From NCBI GenBank assembly GCA_034440575.1, contig JAOTOL010000975.1:124001-188000 (forward strand): DNA of 64,000 bases, written 5' to 3'. Shown in pieces: positions 53,561 through 63,931 of the stretch. How positions within the stretch are numbered: the stretch's first letter is position 1; each line of letters starts with the position of its first letter. Both the position numbers and the translations under genes were made by a program. The notes below the pieces were generated by a model. It saw nothing but the letters and a program-made list of their open reading frames with translations. It did no database searches and was not told the DNA's origin. This DNA comes from Imbricaverruca yamaguchii. Its lineage: Eukaryota > Arthropoda > Thecostraca > Neoverrucidae.

Positions 53561-56500
53561 CTGAAACAGATGAGCATTACCCTGAAGTACACATCATGGT
53601 AGTCAAAACTGTTTTGTTTGCGTTCAGTTCAGTGAAAACGTACGCAACACCGTCAGCTTCACTGGTGGTTTCACAGTAAAACTTGGATTGGTAGAATCCA
53701 GAATGCAAAGCTTCCCCATGTTTTGCTTCAGCTACACTGTGTTATATCTGCGTGGTCCTGTTACAAGTTCTTAGGTACAGTGAAACATTTTTCGCGAAAT
53801 ATGGTGGAATATAATTACATAATTACCTATGATGTAGCATATTATCCACGAACAGTTCATAACACAGGCATAGTGATTGTTGTCCCTATCGTGAATTCAG
53901 GTATTTATATATTGGAGAATCTATCAGAACAAGTAAAAAGGTGCTTTATTGGCTCAGACCTGAGCTTGAAAGATTTGAAGATGTTTTAAACAGCCTTGCA
54001 TCTAACGCGAATGATGACATTGGGCTGCATCCGTTTCGACATGTCACAACTAACGAAAAACAAACATTATTTGAACACTGCTTAGCTATGATCACATATT
54101 TACCTGGATGTCGAGGCCCTCGAAGGCATCGTTGGTGAGGCAGTCCAGCCGGCTCTCCGTGGACAAGAAGTCCGTGTCGGCCTCCAGCTGTACCGCACGG
54201 CCCCGGCTGTTGGCGGCCACCAGCGGGGACGGCGCCATCAGTAGGATGCGTAGCCGGGACCGCGTCTCCACAGCGTCCGGGGTGGTGTTCTGGCCGCACA
54301 TGCCCCGGAGCTGGGAGAAGACATTCTCCAGGCAGTCCTGGTTCAGCCTGGAGGTCAGCAGGTACTGGTACCCGGGGACTGTGGCCAGCAGGTCCGCGTG
54401 CAGGCCGCGAAGTGAGGCAATGCTCCGCAGTATGCCGTGCTGGAACGGGAGCAGCCCTGCCCGTCCACCGGGGTGCCTTGGTGTGAACTTCCGCGCACTC
54501 CCGATGAGCAACTCCATGTCCCGGAGAGCTGCTTCCTGGACAGCCGTGGCCCCCGGGCTGATGCCGTAGCCGCAGCGCTCCAGTCGGGCGTTGAATGGCG
54601 CACGGCTGTTTGCGACATCAAACCACTTGTCGACGGTGAGCACGGCCGCCGACTGTGGCTGGCGGCGAGGCAGCAGCTGCCCCATCGCAGTCCCCACGCT
54701 GTTGGAGAAGGCCTGCGTGGCTAGATGCACCCTCTGGCCACTCTGACCAGCGGCCTGAAAATATAGGGCAGGTATGTCCAAAGTGCATTTTGGACGATAG
54801 CCAACGGCTTCAATGCGAAGTTTTGTTTAATGCGAAGCAATTTCTCAGTCCATTTGTGATCCGTCTCGCAGTTGTAATATCTAAGTCCATCGAGCAACGT
54901 TCACCTTAGCCATTGCCAGTGGAGTGGGTGTTGGTGGGAGTAGGGATGGGAGTGGGGATGCGGGTGGCGTTGGTGGGTGATGTGGGCGGGAGTGATGCAC
55001 CCCCTAGGCGTTTCCGCGTATTTTCCGGACTGTTCAACGGAACCCATCCTGACTTCCGGTACCTCACAGGATATTCTCATCTTTTTCAGAAATTCTGGTA
55101 AAATTGCTTAGATTATGCAAGGTTGTGGAACGATCACATCACAAAAGGGAGAACCTTGAATTATGTTCAACAAAGCCATGTATCACGCAGCCTGGCACAA
55201 CATGGCGAGCCAAAATGATGTTGAATATGTGGTAATTGGGGATTGCACAAACAGGATGATGTAGGTTATTAACCTTTTCCATGTCCTTTGAGGCTTTGAG
55301 GTCATTGTCCTGAGTTTGCCCCCAGGATGACATTCGTCACTAAGTGTACAGTAACCCTAAAACTATTTCATGTTTTGAATTGGATTCTCCGTCCATTTTT
55401 ACCACTTAGCGCCTAGAAATGTTAATTTTATACTATATTATATTAGTTATAACTTTCATATATTCAGAAGATCTGACAGAAAAGCACTTGACGTCCATAC
55501 AGGTTATGCGAGCAGTATGAGTTGCTACGAATCCCCTTCTTACCTCCAGGTGGAACCGCGTGAGCTTGGGGCAAAGCCTCAGCTCGCCGTTGTCCAGCGC
55601 AAGCAGCTCCTCAAAGCACTGACGGCTGAGCAGGGCTGTACCGCCATCGGTCTTCGGCACCAGCAGGCCGCCGTTCTCCGCCATTGTGTGGGCTCTCATC
55701 AGCTTGATGAGGTGGGGCGGGTCCGCAAAGACCCAGACTTTCCTAAGGGGATGGGAGAGGTTTCTAATTAACATGGGGTCGGGTGTGGTGGGGGTAAACA
55801 TTAACCCCACCCCCAGGCTTTCTAAAATAACGAAATGTACTTGAATTGAAATATTTTTACAGTATGCCAGCCAAAGAAGCTGCATGCTGGTAAATAAGCT
55901 GTTGTGTACGTGGAATCAACATATGATCATACCTGGGGTACAACAAACTTTTGGGTCGAGGAGCTGATATCAAGTTTATGCATGCCACAATAACGATTTT
56001 ATGCAGCAATGAAATGCTTGCCTATTTACGTTACACTCACTGTTGTTTTGGGACTCTGGAAAGCTACAACACCATCAACATCATCAAACTAGTTTGACAT
56101 GGACGTACCGGATTGGGTCTGCTGGGTTGGATATCCAGGTTGAGGACGAAGTGACGCCGGCCTCCTTCCACATGGCCTCGTTCGAAGGGGCCATGTCGCT
56201 CACGGCGGCGACCACCTTCAGGCCCAGTGTCTCCAGTCTGGCGATGACGACGGAGAGCTTCTCGATGGTCATGGCAGCGTCCAGTTCATAGAACAGCGGC
56301 TGCTTCCAAGGTGCGCACAACCCACGAACCATGAGAACCTGCAGTAGGATTTCCGAATTCAGATACCGCTGACGCCTTAGAGATTCTGAACATTGAACAA
56401 ACACACAACTGACATGCACGAATTCCCCATTACCCAGCAAAATATAAAAAGACAATCATGACATGCAATTGTAATCACCCAAACAGAACAGTGGGAAGAC

Positions 56501-59093
56501 ATCTACCCTCCACATTGAGAAGTGTAATTGGATTCCCAGTCAACCGTTACTTTTTATTTCGGCCACAGCTGCCAATTAACCGAAATTTGTCAAAACTGGT
56601 GGAGAAGTCGGTACGGCCGGCATAATGTTAAGGACGTAAAACATTACGGTATTAACATTATGTTAAGGACAACATACAATGCAATGGATAAACCTGGTCA
56701 AAGTACAAAAAAAGTGAACACAATTTATTTATGTGATTGGGTAAGCACGTTAAAGTTGCTATGCATTAATGCATTGCTTAATGCCAATCACCGGCCAAAA
56801 GTTGGGAAATAGGTTAATTGAGGGTGAAAATTATCTTACAAACAATGCGAACGTCGTAAAAATGCAACAGTCCCTGGCTCATCGTCAGAAAGTACACATT
56901 TCATACCTGGAGCTTAGATGCCGGCAGCACCTGGTCCGCTGCAGCGTCATAACAGCGTCTACTGTCCAGGCTCATCTCGTCGAATGAGATGACGCACAGA
57001 CGTTGGATGGGCTCCATGGTCTGGACGGCCGCCTCCAGAACCGCGGCGGCAGCCTCCATCACGCCCGGTGTGACCGTGAAGGAGCGTATCCATCGTGACA
57101 GCGTCGTCATGGACGGCAGGGGGAGATTTAGCACGTTGCTGACATACGCGAAGGCCTTCTTCGAGATCCAGCGCAGGCCCAGCGCTCTAGCGACGGCCTT
57201 GGCCACCCAACAGGTTCGGCGCAAAGTGGCCGCTTGGCGCACCTGCTCTGCCGACAGCACGCCTGCTTCCAGCAGCTGGTCCAGGGTCGCGGCCTTCTTC
57301 GCCAGGATGCTGTTGCGGCGGAGCAGATCAGACTTCTGGCGCCGCCACGCCAGACGTCTCTGACGACAGATACGCTGCATCCGATCCACCTTTCTCTGCA
57401 GCCGGCAGATTTCCTCCAGAGGCGTCAAAATCCGCACTTCTGCCATAGGCTGAAGCAGCGTTGGGACGTCGTCTACTTCAGACAGATCACTGCAATCGGA
57501 AAACAAGGCCGACGCGTAATATATCACTTTTTGCTTTTTGGAGGCGAAGGTGAGTGAAATGTTAAAAGCAATCTTAGTGATTCATTAAAATGAAGAACAT
57601 TTTGTTGGTAATGAACATACTGTAGCACAGTAAGTATAATCACAGTACAAAGAACAATCAGAATATATTTTGATCAGACATACTTTTTCCATTATTTCCA
57701 TAAATAGGTACACACCAGGACCAACAAGACATGTTGTGAAGTCATACTTTAGTGTGCATCTGCATCAATCATATTTCATAACTGGTTGCAAGACAGATTG
57801 AAGATTGGGTGTGCTTACTTTTGTCTTGTGGTACTACCAAAAATGGAATTTGCACCATAATAACTTACCACATCGGGGAATCAGTATCTGCATCAGCAGC
57901 AGGCTCAGCTTCAGACATCTGTATATTTGGACTTGACCTATCACCAAGCACACTGTCAACAGTCTGCTTCTGCTCCCTATGAGTATGGCGCTGACACCTC
58001 TCCAAAGCAGCTGTTCTCTCCTCCCTGTTGCAAAGATGAAGCAAGAGTTACATATAGATCCAATAAGCTATGTTTATGCTATGCTATTGGCAGCAGTGTC
58101 AGTGCATTGACAGCATGTTAAACTCTTGGTCAAAATTCTGCCATTGAACTAGAGCTCATTGCCTGTGCCTGTGGAACTCATTGTGGTGAGACAAGGGTTT
58201 ATGCACCAATCCCTGATGAGCAATAGGACCCTGGTTCATGAAGCCACCCCAGCAAGAATGTAGACTTTTTTAAAACAGACAAGCAATGGGGATAAACATC
58301 GAAATATACATCATTTTTCTGCATTAAAATATTCCAACAAGCATTACACATATTATGCCATCATAAAGCTGAAGATGTCAAACTACCTTATGTAATTTTA
58401 AATTTGTAATATTTTAAAGAATAAAATTATTCTTAAAATTTTACCTTGGGGTGAGTTGATTGTTTTTTTTTTCTAAGAGTGTTTTTGCAAGGCTAAGTTA
58501 CATTTCTTTAACACATTGTTTGTGTTGCAATATAACCAAACTCAAAGCATGTTTTTGGTGCTTCACATTCTACAGACTGGCAGACTCCCATCATTACTTT
58601 GAGCCATCACCAGCATAAACTCAATACAACTGACCTAACTTGCTGGTAATCAACCAACTTGATGTTTTTAAATCCAAGTTCCTTCATGGGTTGCTTCAGT
58701 CTGCATACTGCAGTCTGAACCTCAGTCTGCATACTAAGGCAGGCATGAACAAAAAATACATGCAGTTAATTGCAGGTAGAAATGTTGTATAAACCAATAA
58801 AGATTAATATTTATTATCTATTTATCAATATTTATTTACAATAAATATTAAATTAGAATTACCCACTTGAAACATTGAGCATTTATACAAATAGCCTCAA
58901 GCCGGTTGCCAAAGCAAGTAACATAACTTTAATTAAGTGCTTAAAATGAACAGATGACTCCATACCTTGTCGGAATGTTCACGGACGGAATAGAATCTTT
59001 GCGTCTTTTAGCATCTTTCGGAAAATTAAAATACGAGATGTCAGGATTCTTCCTGAACGATGAAGCACACTTAGCCACAGAGCAGTATCCCAT
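53084..59093 (-). CDS. P-element/THAP9-type transposase, seven exons, intact
   Basis: THAP-type transposase expected to cut and paste its own element. Exons: 58966-59093, 57869-58024, 56907-57489, 56109-56338, 55544-55742, 54104-54754 and 53084-53560. All six junctions have GT-AG borders and matching phases, total 2,424 bp, 807 residues, no internal stop. In order: an N-terminal C2CH finger (C-x4-C ... C-x2-H), an acidic linker, a Leu/Arg-rich coiled coil, the RNase H-like core with FDEM and SDM aspartates, the FADPPHLIK segment that precedes the GTP-binding insertion in this family, the LENVFSQLRG glutamate motif, and a C-terminal domain with FVAGFVACKC and RGGLLVPS. Either a recently active copy or a domesticated gene; the 8-bp target duplication favours a transposon. 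Confidence 0.93.
54104..54754 (-). CDS. Transposase exon 6: catalytic Glu region
   Basis: 651 bp, phase 0 at both ends; acceptor ATTTTCAG/GCC, donor ATCCAG/GTAAAT. It encodes DKWFDVANSRAPFNARLE and LNQDCLENVFSQLRGMCG, the latter carrying the predicted catalytic glutamate. Confidence 0.93.
55544..55742 (-). CDS. Transposase exon 5: FADPPHLIKLMR segment
   Basis: 199 bp; acceptor TCCCCTTAG/G, donor CTGGAG/GTAAGA. KVWVFADPPHLIKLMRAH is a hallmark of the P-element superfamily. Confidence 0.93.
56109..56338 (-). CDS. Transposase exon 4: second catalytic Asp
   Basis: 230 bp; acceptor CCTACTGCAG/GTT, donor CAATCCG/GTACGT. WKQPLFYELDAAMT and LKVVAAVSDMAPSNEAMWKE hold the SDM motif. Confidence 0.93.
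56907..57489 (-). CDS. Transposase exon 3: coiled coil and first catalytic Asp
   Basis: 583 bp; acceptor CCGATTGCAG/TG, donor CTCCAG/GTATGA. A basic coiled coil (EEICRLQRKVDRMQRICRQ) is followed by a helical DNA-binding-like part and CVISFDEMSLDS. Confidence 0.93.
57869..58024 (-). CDS. Transposase exon 2: end of THAP finger and linker
   Basis: 156 bp; acceptor TTTGCAACAG/G, donor ATGTG/GTAAGT. Starts EERTAALERCQRHTHREQ, supplying the C-x2-H of the finger, then an acidic linker (SEAEPAADADTDSP). Confidence 0.8.
58140..58262 (+). mobile_element. SINE fragment inside transposase intron 1
   Basis: Diverged match to the 3' body of the SINE at 3394-3750 (GCAATAGGACCCTGGTTCAT and AAGCCACCCCAGCAA), opposite in orientation to the transposase. 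Head and tail are missing. Confidence 0.7.
58966..59093 (-). CDS. Transposase exon 1: THAP finger start
   Basis: ATG at 59093-59091; 42 codons plus two bases, donor ACAAG/GTATGG. MGYCSVAKCASSFRKNPDIS then YFNFPKDAKRRKD matches the THAP pattern (C-x4-C, then FxxFPKD). The tryptophan usually found after FPxDxxxR is absent. Confidence 0.85.
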
Positions 59094-59298
59094 TACTACG
59101 AGCACTCAGCCTCAGAGCAGAGCTAGTCAAAGACCAGAAAAGCCTATAATATAACGCACGCAGCCGCACCACCGCCAGAGATTTGAAACGACGGTTGTGG
59201 TCTGGCGCAGTAAATGCGCAAGAAATGTCTGACCAATGACGTCAGAAATTAAAGTGGCCCTATGGCCGCTGAAGGGACGGCACCCCCCTGATTCCAAC

Positions 59299-60306
59299 TG
59301 ATTTCGACTATTGAGAAGTTAATAACAATTAAAATTATCGGTGAATTTTTTTATTTTCCAATTATCAAGTTTAGCCCATCGTGCCCGCAAACATTTTTTA
59401 AAGTAAACTTTCAAAAGTTATACTTAGCTTTGGTCACCTTGCTTAAAATTTTAACATTTGGGAATATTTTCTTACAATTTGTTTTCCGATGAGCTGCACA
59501 AAAAGAATGCTTCGAACAAGGATTACAGGGTTAACATAAAATTTAAAACTCCAGAGCTTTTTGAAGAAAAAAATTTGGTGAAAATCTGATTTTTCCCAAC
59601 TTTACCAGGCCCTCACGCATTGCACATTGCAGATGCAATATATACCTCGAACGGGCAAGATAGCCGAAGCCTGGCGTCTGTCCGCTGCCATCACTCTCCC
59701 ACCCCCAGTCGCCGAGCTGCCGCGACCTGTCAGGGTAGGTCTGCTGTCGTCACTCCCCCCCCCACACACACACACATACCGCCGAGCTGCTACAGCCCAT
59801 CAGGGCCATTCAGCTGGCATCACCCCACACGCAGTCGCCAAGCTCCTGCAGTATGTCAAGGTGGTTCCACTGACATCACTCACACCCCCACCCAGACGCT
59901 GAACTGCCGCGCCTGTCAGGATGGGTCTGCTGTCATCCCTCAACACCACCCACCCCCAGGCCCCACCTTACCGCCAAGATTCCGCAGCATGTCAGGGTGG
60001 GTCCACTGTCATCACTCACCCCACCCAGCCGCCCAGCTGCCGTAGACCGTCAGGGTTTGTCCGCCATCATCCCACCCCCTCACACACAGCCCCTGAGCTG
60101 TCGCAGCCTGTCAAGGTGCGTCAGCTGATATCACTGCCCCACCCAGCCGCTGAGCTCCAACAGCTTCTCATGGTGGATCTGCTGTCATCGCTCCCCTATC
60201 CAGCCGCCGAGCTGCAGCAGCATGTCAGGGTGTGTCCGATGTCATCACTCCCACACAGTCCAGCCGCCGAGCTCCTAACCTATCACGGATGTCCCATGAT
60301 ATTGCA
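59299..60306. repeat. Old repeat, copy 1: AT-rich segment plus degenerate minisatellite
   Basis: The AT-rich part (to about 59690) aligns with 61275-61650, for example the shared CTCGAACGGGCAAGATAGCC. It is followed by about ten degenerate units of 50-60 bp of the type GTCAGGGTGGGTCCxCTGTC. No coding sequence. Confidence 0.8.
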
Positions 60307-60310
60307 TTAA

Positions 60311-61149
60311 CCCGTCCCGTTTCGGGGGGTCTTCAATCACCATACCCCCTCAGATTGTTTGCGGATAATGGACGAACGGCGCGCGGTAGCGCGCCGAAAT
60401 TTTGCATACCTTTTCCCACATCAATTTGACATGGTGTTTAAAAATTTTGAAGTCAGATCATCTAGGGTCAACGAGTTAGTCAAGGTCAAGTGAGGTCACC
60501 TCCAAAAAAAGTCCAACCAGTCATCACGCTTTAACAGATACCGATGTCTTAATGAAACTTTCTGCGTTTGCTAGGGATGCAACAAAACGTATGGGTGTAA
60601 TTTTCCTTTTTTTTCTTTTTTACTACATATAAATTTTGCATATTTGCCAATTGCAGTTCAAATAAAAGATTTTGGCTAAAGTAAGCATTTTTGATTAGGG
60701 CAAGTTGACTTCCAACAACGTTTCTCGGTCTGCTCTACCCAATGGAAGAGGAAAATTAAGGAAAACTTGAAAACTCAAAATTTGAAATTGAAAAAATTAT
60801 AAATTTTGTATTTTTGGGTGCCAAAAAATTGCATGGCCCTGGTCGATTTCGATGTCTTTTTCTCATTCCAATTTTTTCTCTCATATATCCCGCAAAATGA
60901 ACTCCCCAGAGCCAAAAACATAATGTATGTCGTGAAAATCGTGAAAATCTAGCCCCTTCGTGACGTCACTTTCGTGGGTAAGTTATTTTTGGGGATAGAT
61001 CCGGACACTACTCGACGAGCGCTTTCCGATGACACCCCTTTGGCTTTCGTGTGACGCTTAGTTTTGATTTTAGAGGTGGTTATTATCCGCCCACTGCCCC
61101 CCCTCCCCCGAGACGGGGTGTGAGAATCTGACCGGAGAGACCGCGCGGG
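60311..61149. mobile_element. TTAA-flanked non-autonomous element, copy 2 (best copy)
   Basis: 839 bp flanked by TTAA on both sides (60307-60310 and 61150-61153), starting CCCGTCCCGTTTCGGGG and ending GACCGCGCGGG. It matches 2398-3202 along its length. No coding capacity. It separates the two copies of the old repeat. Confidence 0.75.
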
Positions 61150-61153
61150 TTAA

Positions 61154-62480
61154 TGTAATCATGCCCTGTGTAGTGGCTCTTGCGTGTTGTATGATTTGAA
61201 ATTCGGTTCGTACCTTCCTTCTGAGTAATTTTTCTTACATGCTAATGTTTTCCCATTGACTTAACATTTCCCCCTCTAAATTCCACTATTGGGAATTTAA
61301 TGATAATTAAAGTTACCAATGGATTTCTTAGTTCCCAAACATAAAGTGTAGCCCATCGTGGCCCACAACCAGTTTGTCAAAGTAAATTTTAAAAGTTGTA
61401 CGCAAATTTTCGTACCCCTTGCTCGAAATTTTCACCTTTGATATTTCTTCTATTATTTCCGATGCCCGGGACTAAAAAAAACATCCTTGCAACAAGCATT
61501 GCAGGGTGAACCAAAACATTTAAACTTCCAGAGCTATTTGAAAAGTTGTTGAAGAACTGAATTTTTCTTAATTTCACGAGACTTTCACGCCTTGCGCATG
61601 GCAGATGCGATACTTTTCTCGAACGGGCAAGATAGCCGAAGCCGGACATCTGTCCGCCGTCATCACCCCCCCCTCCCTCCCAGTCGACGAGATGCTGCAA
61701 CCTGCCAGGGCAGGTCTGCTGTCATCCCACCCACACCCTCCCGCTCAGATGCCATGCGGCATGTCAGGGTGGGTCCACTGTCATCACGCACCCCACCCAA
61801 CCGCCGAGATACCGCAGCCCGTCAGTGTGTGTCAGCTGTCATCACTACACCTCCCCCCACCCCACCCCAACCCCCAATCGCTGAGCTGCCGCAGTCTATC
61901 AGAGGGGTCCGCTGTCATCACTCCCACCTCCTCCCCCACCCACCCAAACGGCGTGCTGCCGGAGCCTGTCAATGTGGGTCGGATCCGCTGTCATCACCCC
62001 CGCCCCCTCCCACCCACATACCGAGGTGCCGCAGTCTGTCAGGGTGGGTCCGCCATCACCCCCCCCCCCCACTGTGGTAACAGCTGACACTGTCAGGGTG
62101 GGTTCGCTGTTCTCATTCACTATACCCCTCCAGCCAACCGCTGAGATGACGAAGCTTGTCAGCGTGGGTCCGCCATCACCGCCCCCCACTGTAGTAACAG
62201 CGGACACTGTCAGGGTGGGTCCGCTGTCATCACTCGCTCCACACCCTGCTGCTGAGATGCCGCAGCCTGTCAGGGTGGGTACGCTATCATCACTCACCCC
62301 ACCAAGTCGCTCAGCTGCCTCAGCCTATCAGGGTGGGTCCAATGTCATCGCACCCCCCCCCCCCCCCCCCCCCCCGCCGCAGCCAGTCAGTGTGGGTCGT
62401 GTCCGCTGTCACGCCCCCCCCTCCCCATTCCCACCCAGCCACTGAGGTGCCGCAGCCTGTGATGGTGGGTCCGCAGTTAT
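61154..62480. repeat. Old repeat, copy 2: AT-rich segment plus degenerate minisatellite
   Basis: 61154-61650 aligns with 52437-52578 joined to 59291-59690, so it shows the pre-insertion structure of copy 1. 61650-62480 is the matching minisatellite (units with GTCAGGGTGGGTCCGCTGTC), interrupted by poly-C runs of up to about 26 bases near 62349. Confidence 0.8.
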
Positions 62481-63106
62481 CACTCACGAATAGTGAGTAA
62501 TAGTGATGGGCTATATCGTCCCACCATCACAGGCTGTGAATTGGCTATATCGTCCTCGGTCGTGCTGCACGACGGAGGACGATGTAGCCCGTTCACAATC
62601 ACCGCACCCCCACTACACGATTGCGTTACAATTCAGTTGAATTGACACCCAAACAAGCGGTGCCGTTCCGCCCAAGCAGCACTATTGGGCTCCAATTATA
62701 GGATTGACCTAGAAACTCGATACCTTTTTATTCCGCTATAACAAAAAAAAAACGTTGCGAAACATTCATGAACACGATACTAATATTTTAATGAATATCA
62801 ACACACCGATGTGTAAAGCGGAAAGTGACTGCCTAGTATTCGAAACAGATCTGCGACCCCAGGAGCAGAATACAATGTTATGAAATACTATGAAGTTCGT
62901 CTGTGTATCACTGACGAGAAAAGTTACCGGAATCCATTCGCCTGGACAGACCTTATTCGAGTTACGTCAATCTGCACATGTAAAAACCACTCAGCCAGTG
63001 AATTGCTTCTTTTCGGAAACAGTTTCTTTTCCTACCCCATGGGTACCACTGATGCTCGACACTTAACGGCCACACCGAAAGCGTGCCATATGAACGCAAG
63101 ATTTTA
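62481..63106. other. Intergenic sequence with a hairpin, downstream of HAUS1
   Basis: Contains a hairpin at 62536-62596 (arms of about 30 bp, GTGAATTGGCTATATCGTCC against its inverse). The rest, up to the HAUS1 stop at 63107, is unique AT-rich sequence that would include its 3' UTR. Confidence 0.55.
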
Positions 63107-63931
63107 TCACATGTGCATACCGTGTATTTTATCATTGAAATTCGACTCCAGCTTCTCCAGTTGGTCCTCCATTTCCGCGATCTTGACGCGCGCCAAGTCG
63201 GGGTCGGGTGGCAGCTGCCCGAACCTGTCCAGCTTCTGCTGCAGCTGCTGCAGTGAGGCGCACTTCTGCAGCAGCAGCTCGTGCCGCCGCAGCACCATGC
63301 CGTGCGTCAGCTCCTCGCTGAATCCGCGCTCGGCCAGCGTCGCCTCGTTGCGGCGCACCAGCCGCCGGTACTCGTGCACCTTGTCGGTGAGGAAGCGCGA
63401 CTTGGCCAACTTCTGCTTGGCGACGGCCGTGTCGGCGCCGCGCTGCACGGCCGCCTCGGCCAGCTGCCGCTCCAGCGCCGCCTCGGCCACCAGCAGCTGC
63501 TTGACGGAGGCGCCCTGTGCCTGCAGCGTCGCTTGCTCACGTTCCAGCCGCGCGGCCAGCTCGGCCGCGCTGCGCAACAGCCGGGTGTACTCCAGCAGGA
63601 AGCCGGCCACGCACGGCTCGGCCAGCCCCAGAAGCTGCGCCGACACGCCCAGCGCCCACAGCACGCGCTGCGCGCCGGTCGACAGGTGGGCCGGCTCCAG
63701 GCCCAGGTGACGCTGCGCCGCCTCCAGCCGTCGCTGCTCGGCCGCGTAGCCGGCGCGCGCGGCGCGCAGCCGTGCCGTCAGCTGGCGCGCGCTTTCGTCG
63801 TTGGCCTGCACCTGCTGCTGGACCTGCTGCAGCAGCGACAGCGCGCGCTTGTCGACCTCGTAGGCTGGCACCTCGCTGGTGCCGAGCGTCTCCATCAGCC
63901 ATTGGTTCGACTGAATGATGTCCTTGTTCAT
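63107..63931 (-). CDS. HAUS1: HAUS augmin-like complex subunit 1
   Basis: HAUS1 is a coiled-coil subunit of augmin, which binds spindle microtubules and recruits gamma-tubulin for branched nucleation. The open frame gives 274 residues (human HAUS1 is 278) in a single exon. Matches to the family: NQWLMETLGTSEVPAYEVD at the N-terminus, LSTGAQRVLWALGVSAQLL in the middle, long Ala/Leu/Arg heptad regions, and the conserved end GQLPPDPDLARVKIAEMEDQ then LEKLESNFNDKIHG. The ATG at 63931 lies in CCACCACAATGA, and its position relative to the WL...YEV block agrees with homologues, so I take it as the start. TGA stop at 63107-63109. Strong GC bias, as in FIGNL1. No membrane segment. The base-level context upstream is notable: another frame runs into the start codon and ends in the overlapping TGA. 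Confidence 0.93.
   Translation of the reverse strand: MNKDIIQSNQWLMETLGTSEVPAYEVDKRALSLLQQVQQQVQANDESARQLTARLRAARAGYAAEQRRLEAAQRHLGLEPAHLSTGAQRVLWALGVSAQLLGLAEPCVAGFLLEYTRLLRSAAELAARLEREQATLQAQGASVKQLLVAEAALERQLAEAAVQRGADTAVAKQKLAKSRFLTDKVHEYRRLVRRNEATLAERGFSEELTHGMVLRRHELLLQKCASLQQLQQKLDRFGQLPPDPDLARVKIAEMEDQLEKLESNFNDKIHGMHM

Larger units (their letters stand above)
52579..59290 (-). mobile_element. Complete P-element/THAP-type DNA transposon, 6,712 bp
   Basis: The 8-bp direct repeat ATTCCAAC flanks it (52571-52578 and 59291-59298), the target duplication length of P elements. The ends read inward as CAAGGCCC and CAGGGGGG, so terminal inverted repeats are short or imperfect. A TGACGTCA motif stands 48 and 46 bp inside the two ends, preceded by a similar ACTTT(T) stretch, giving subterminal inverted repeats. 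An old repeat continues across the insertion site and its sister copy at 61154-61700 shows the uninterrupted form. Inside is one seven-exon transposase gene on the minus strand, plus an older SINE fragment in intron 1. Confidence 0.85.
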
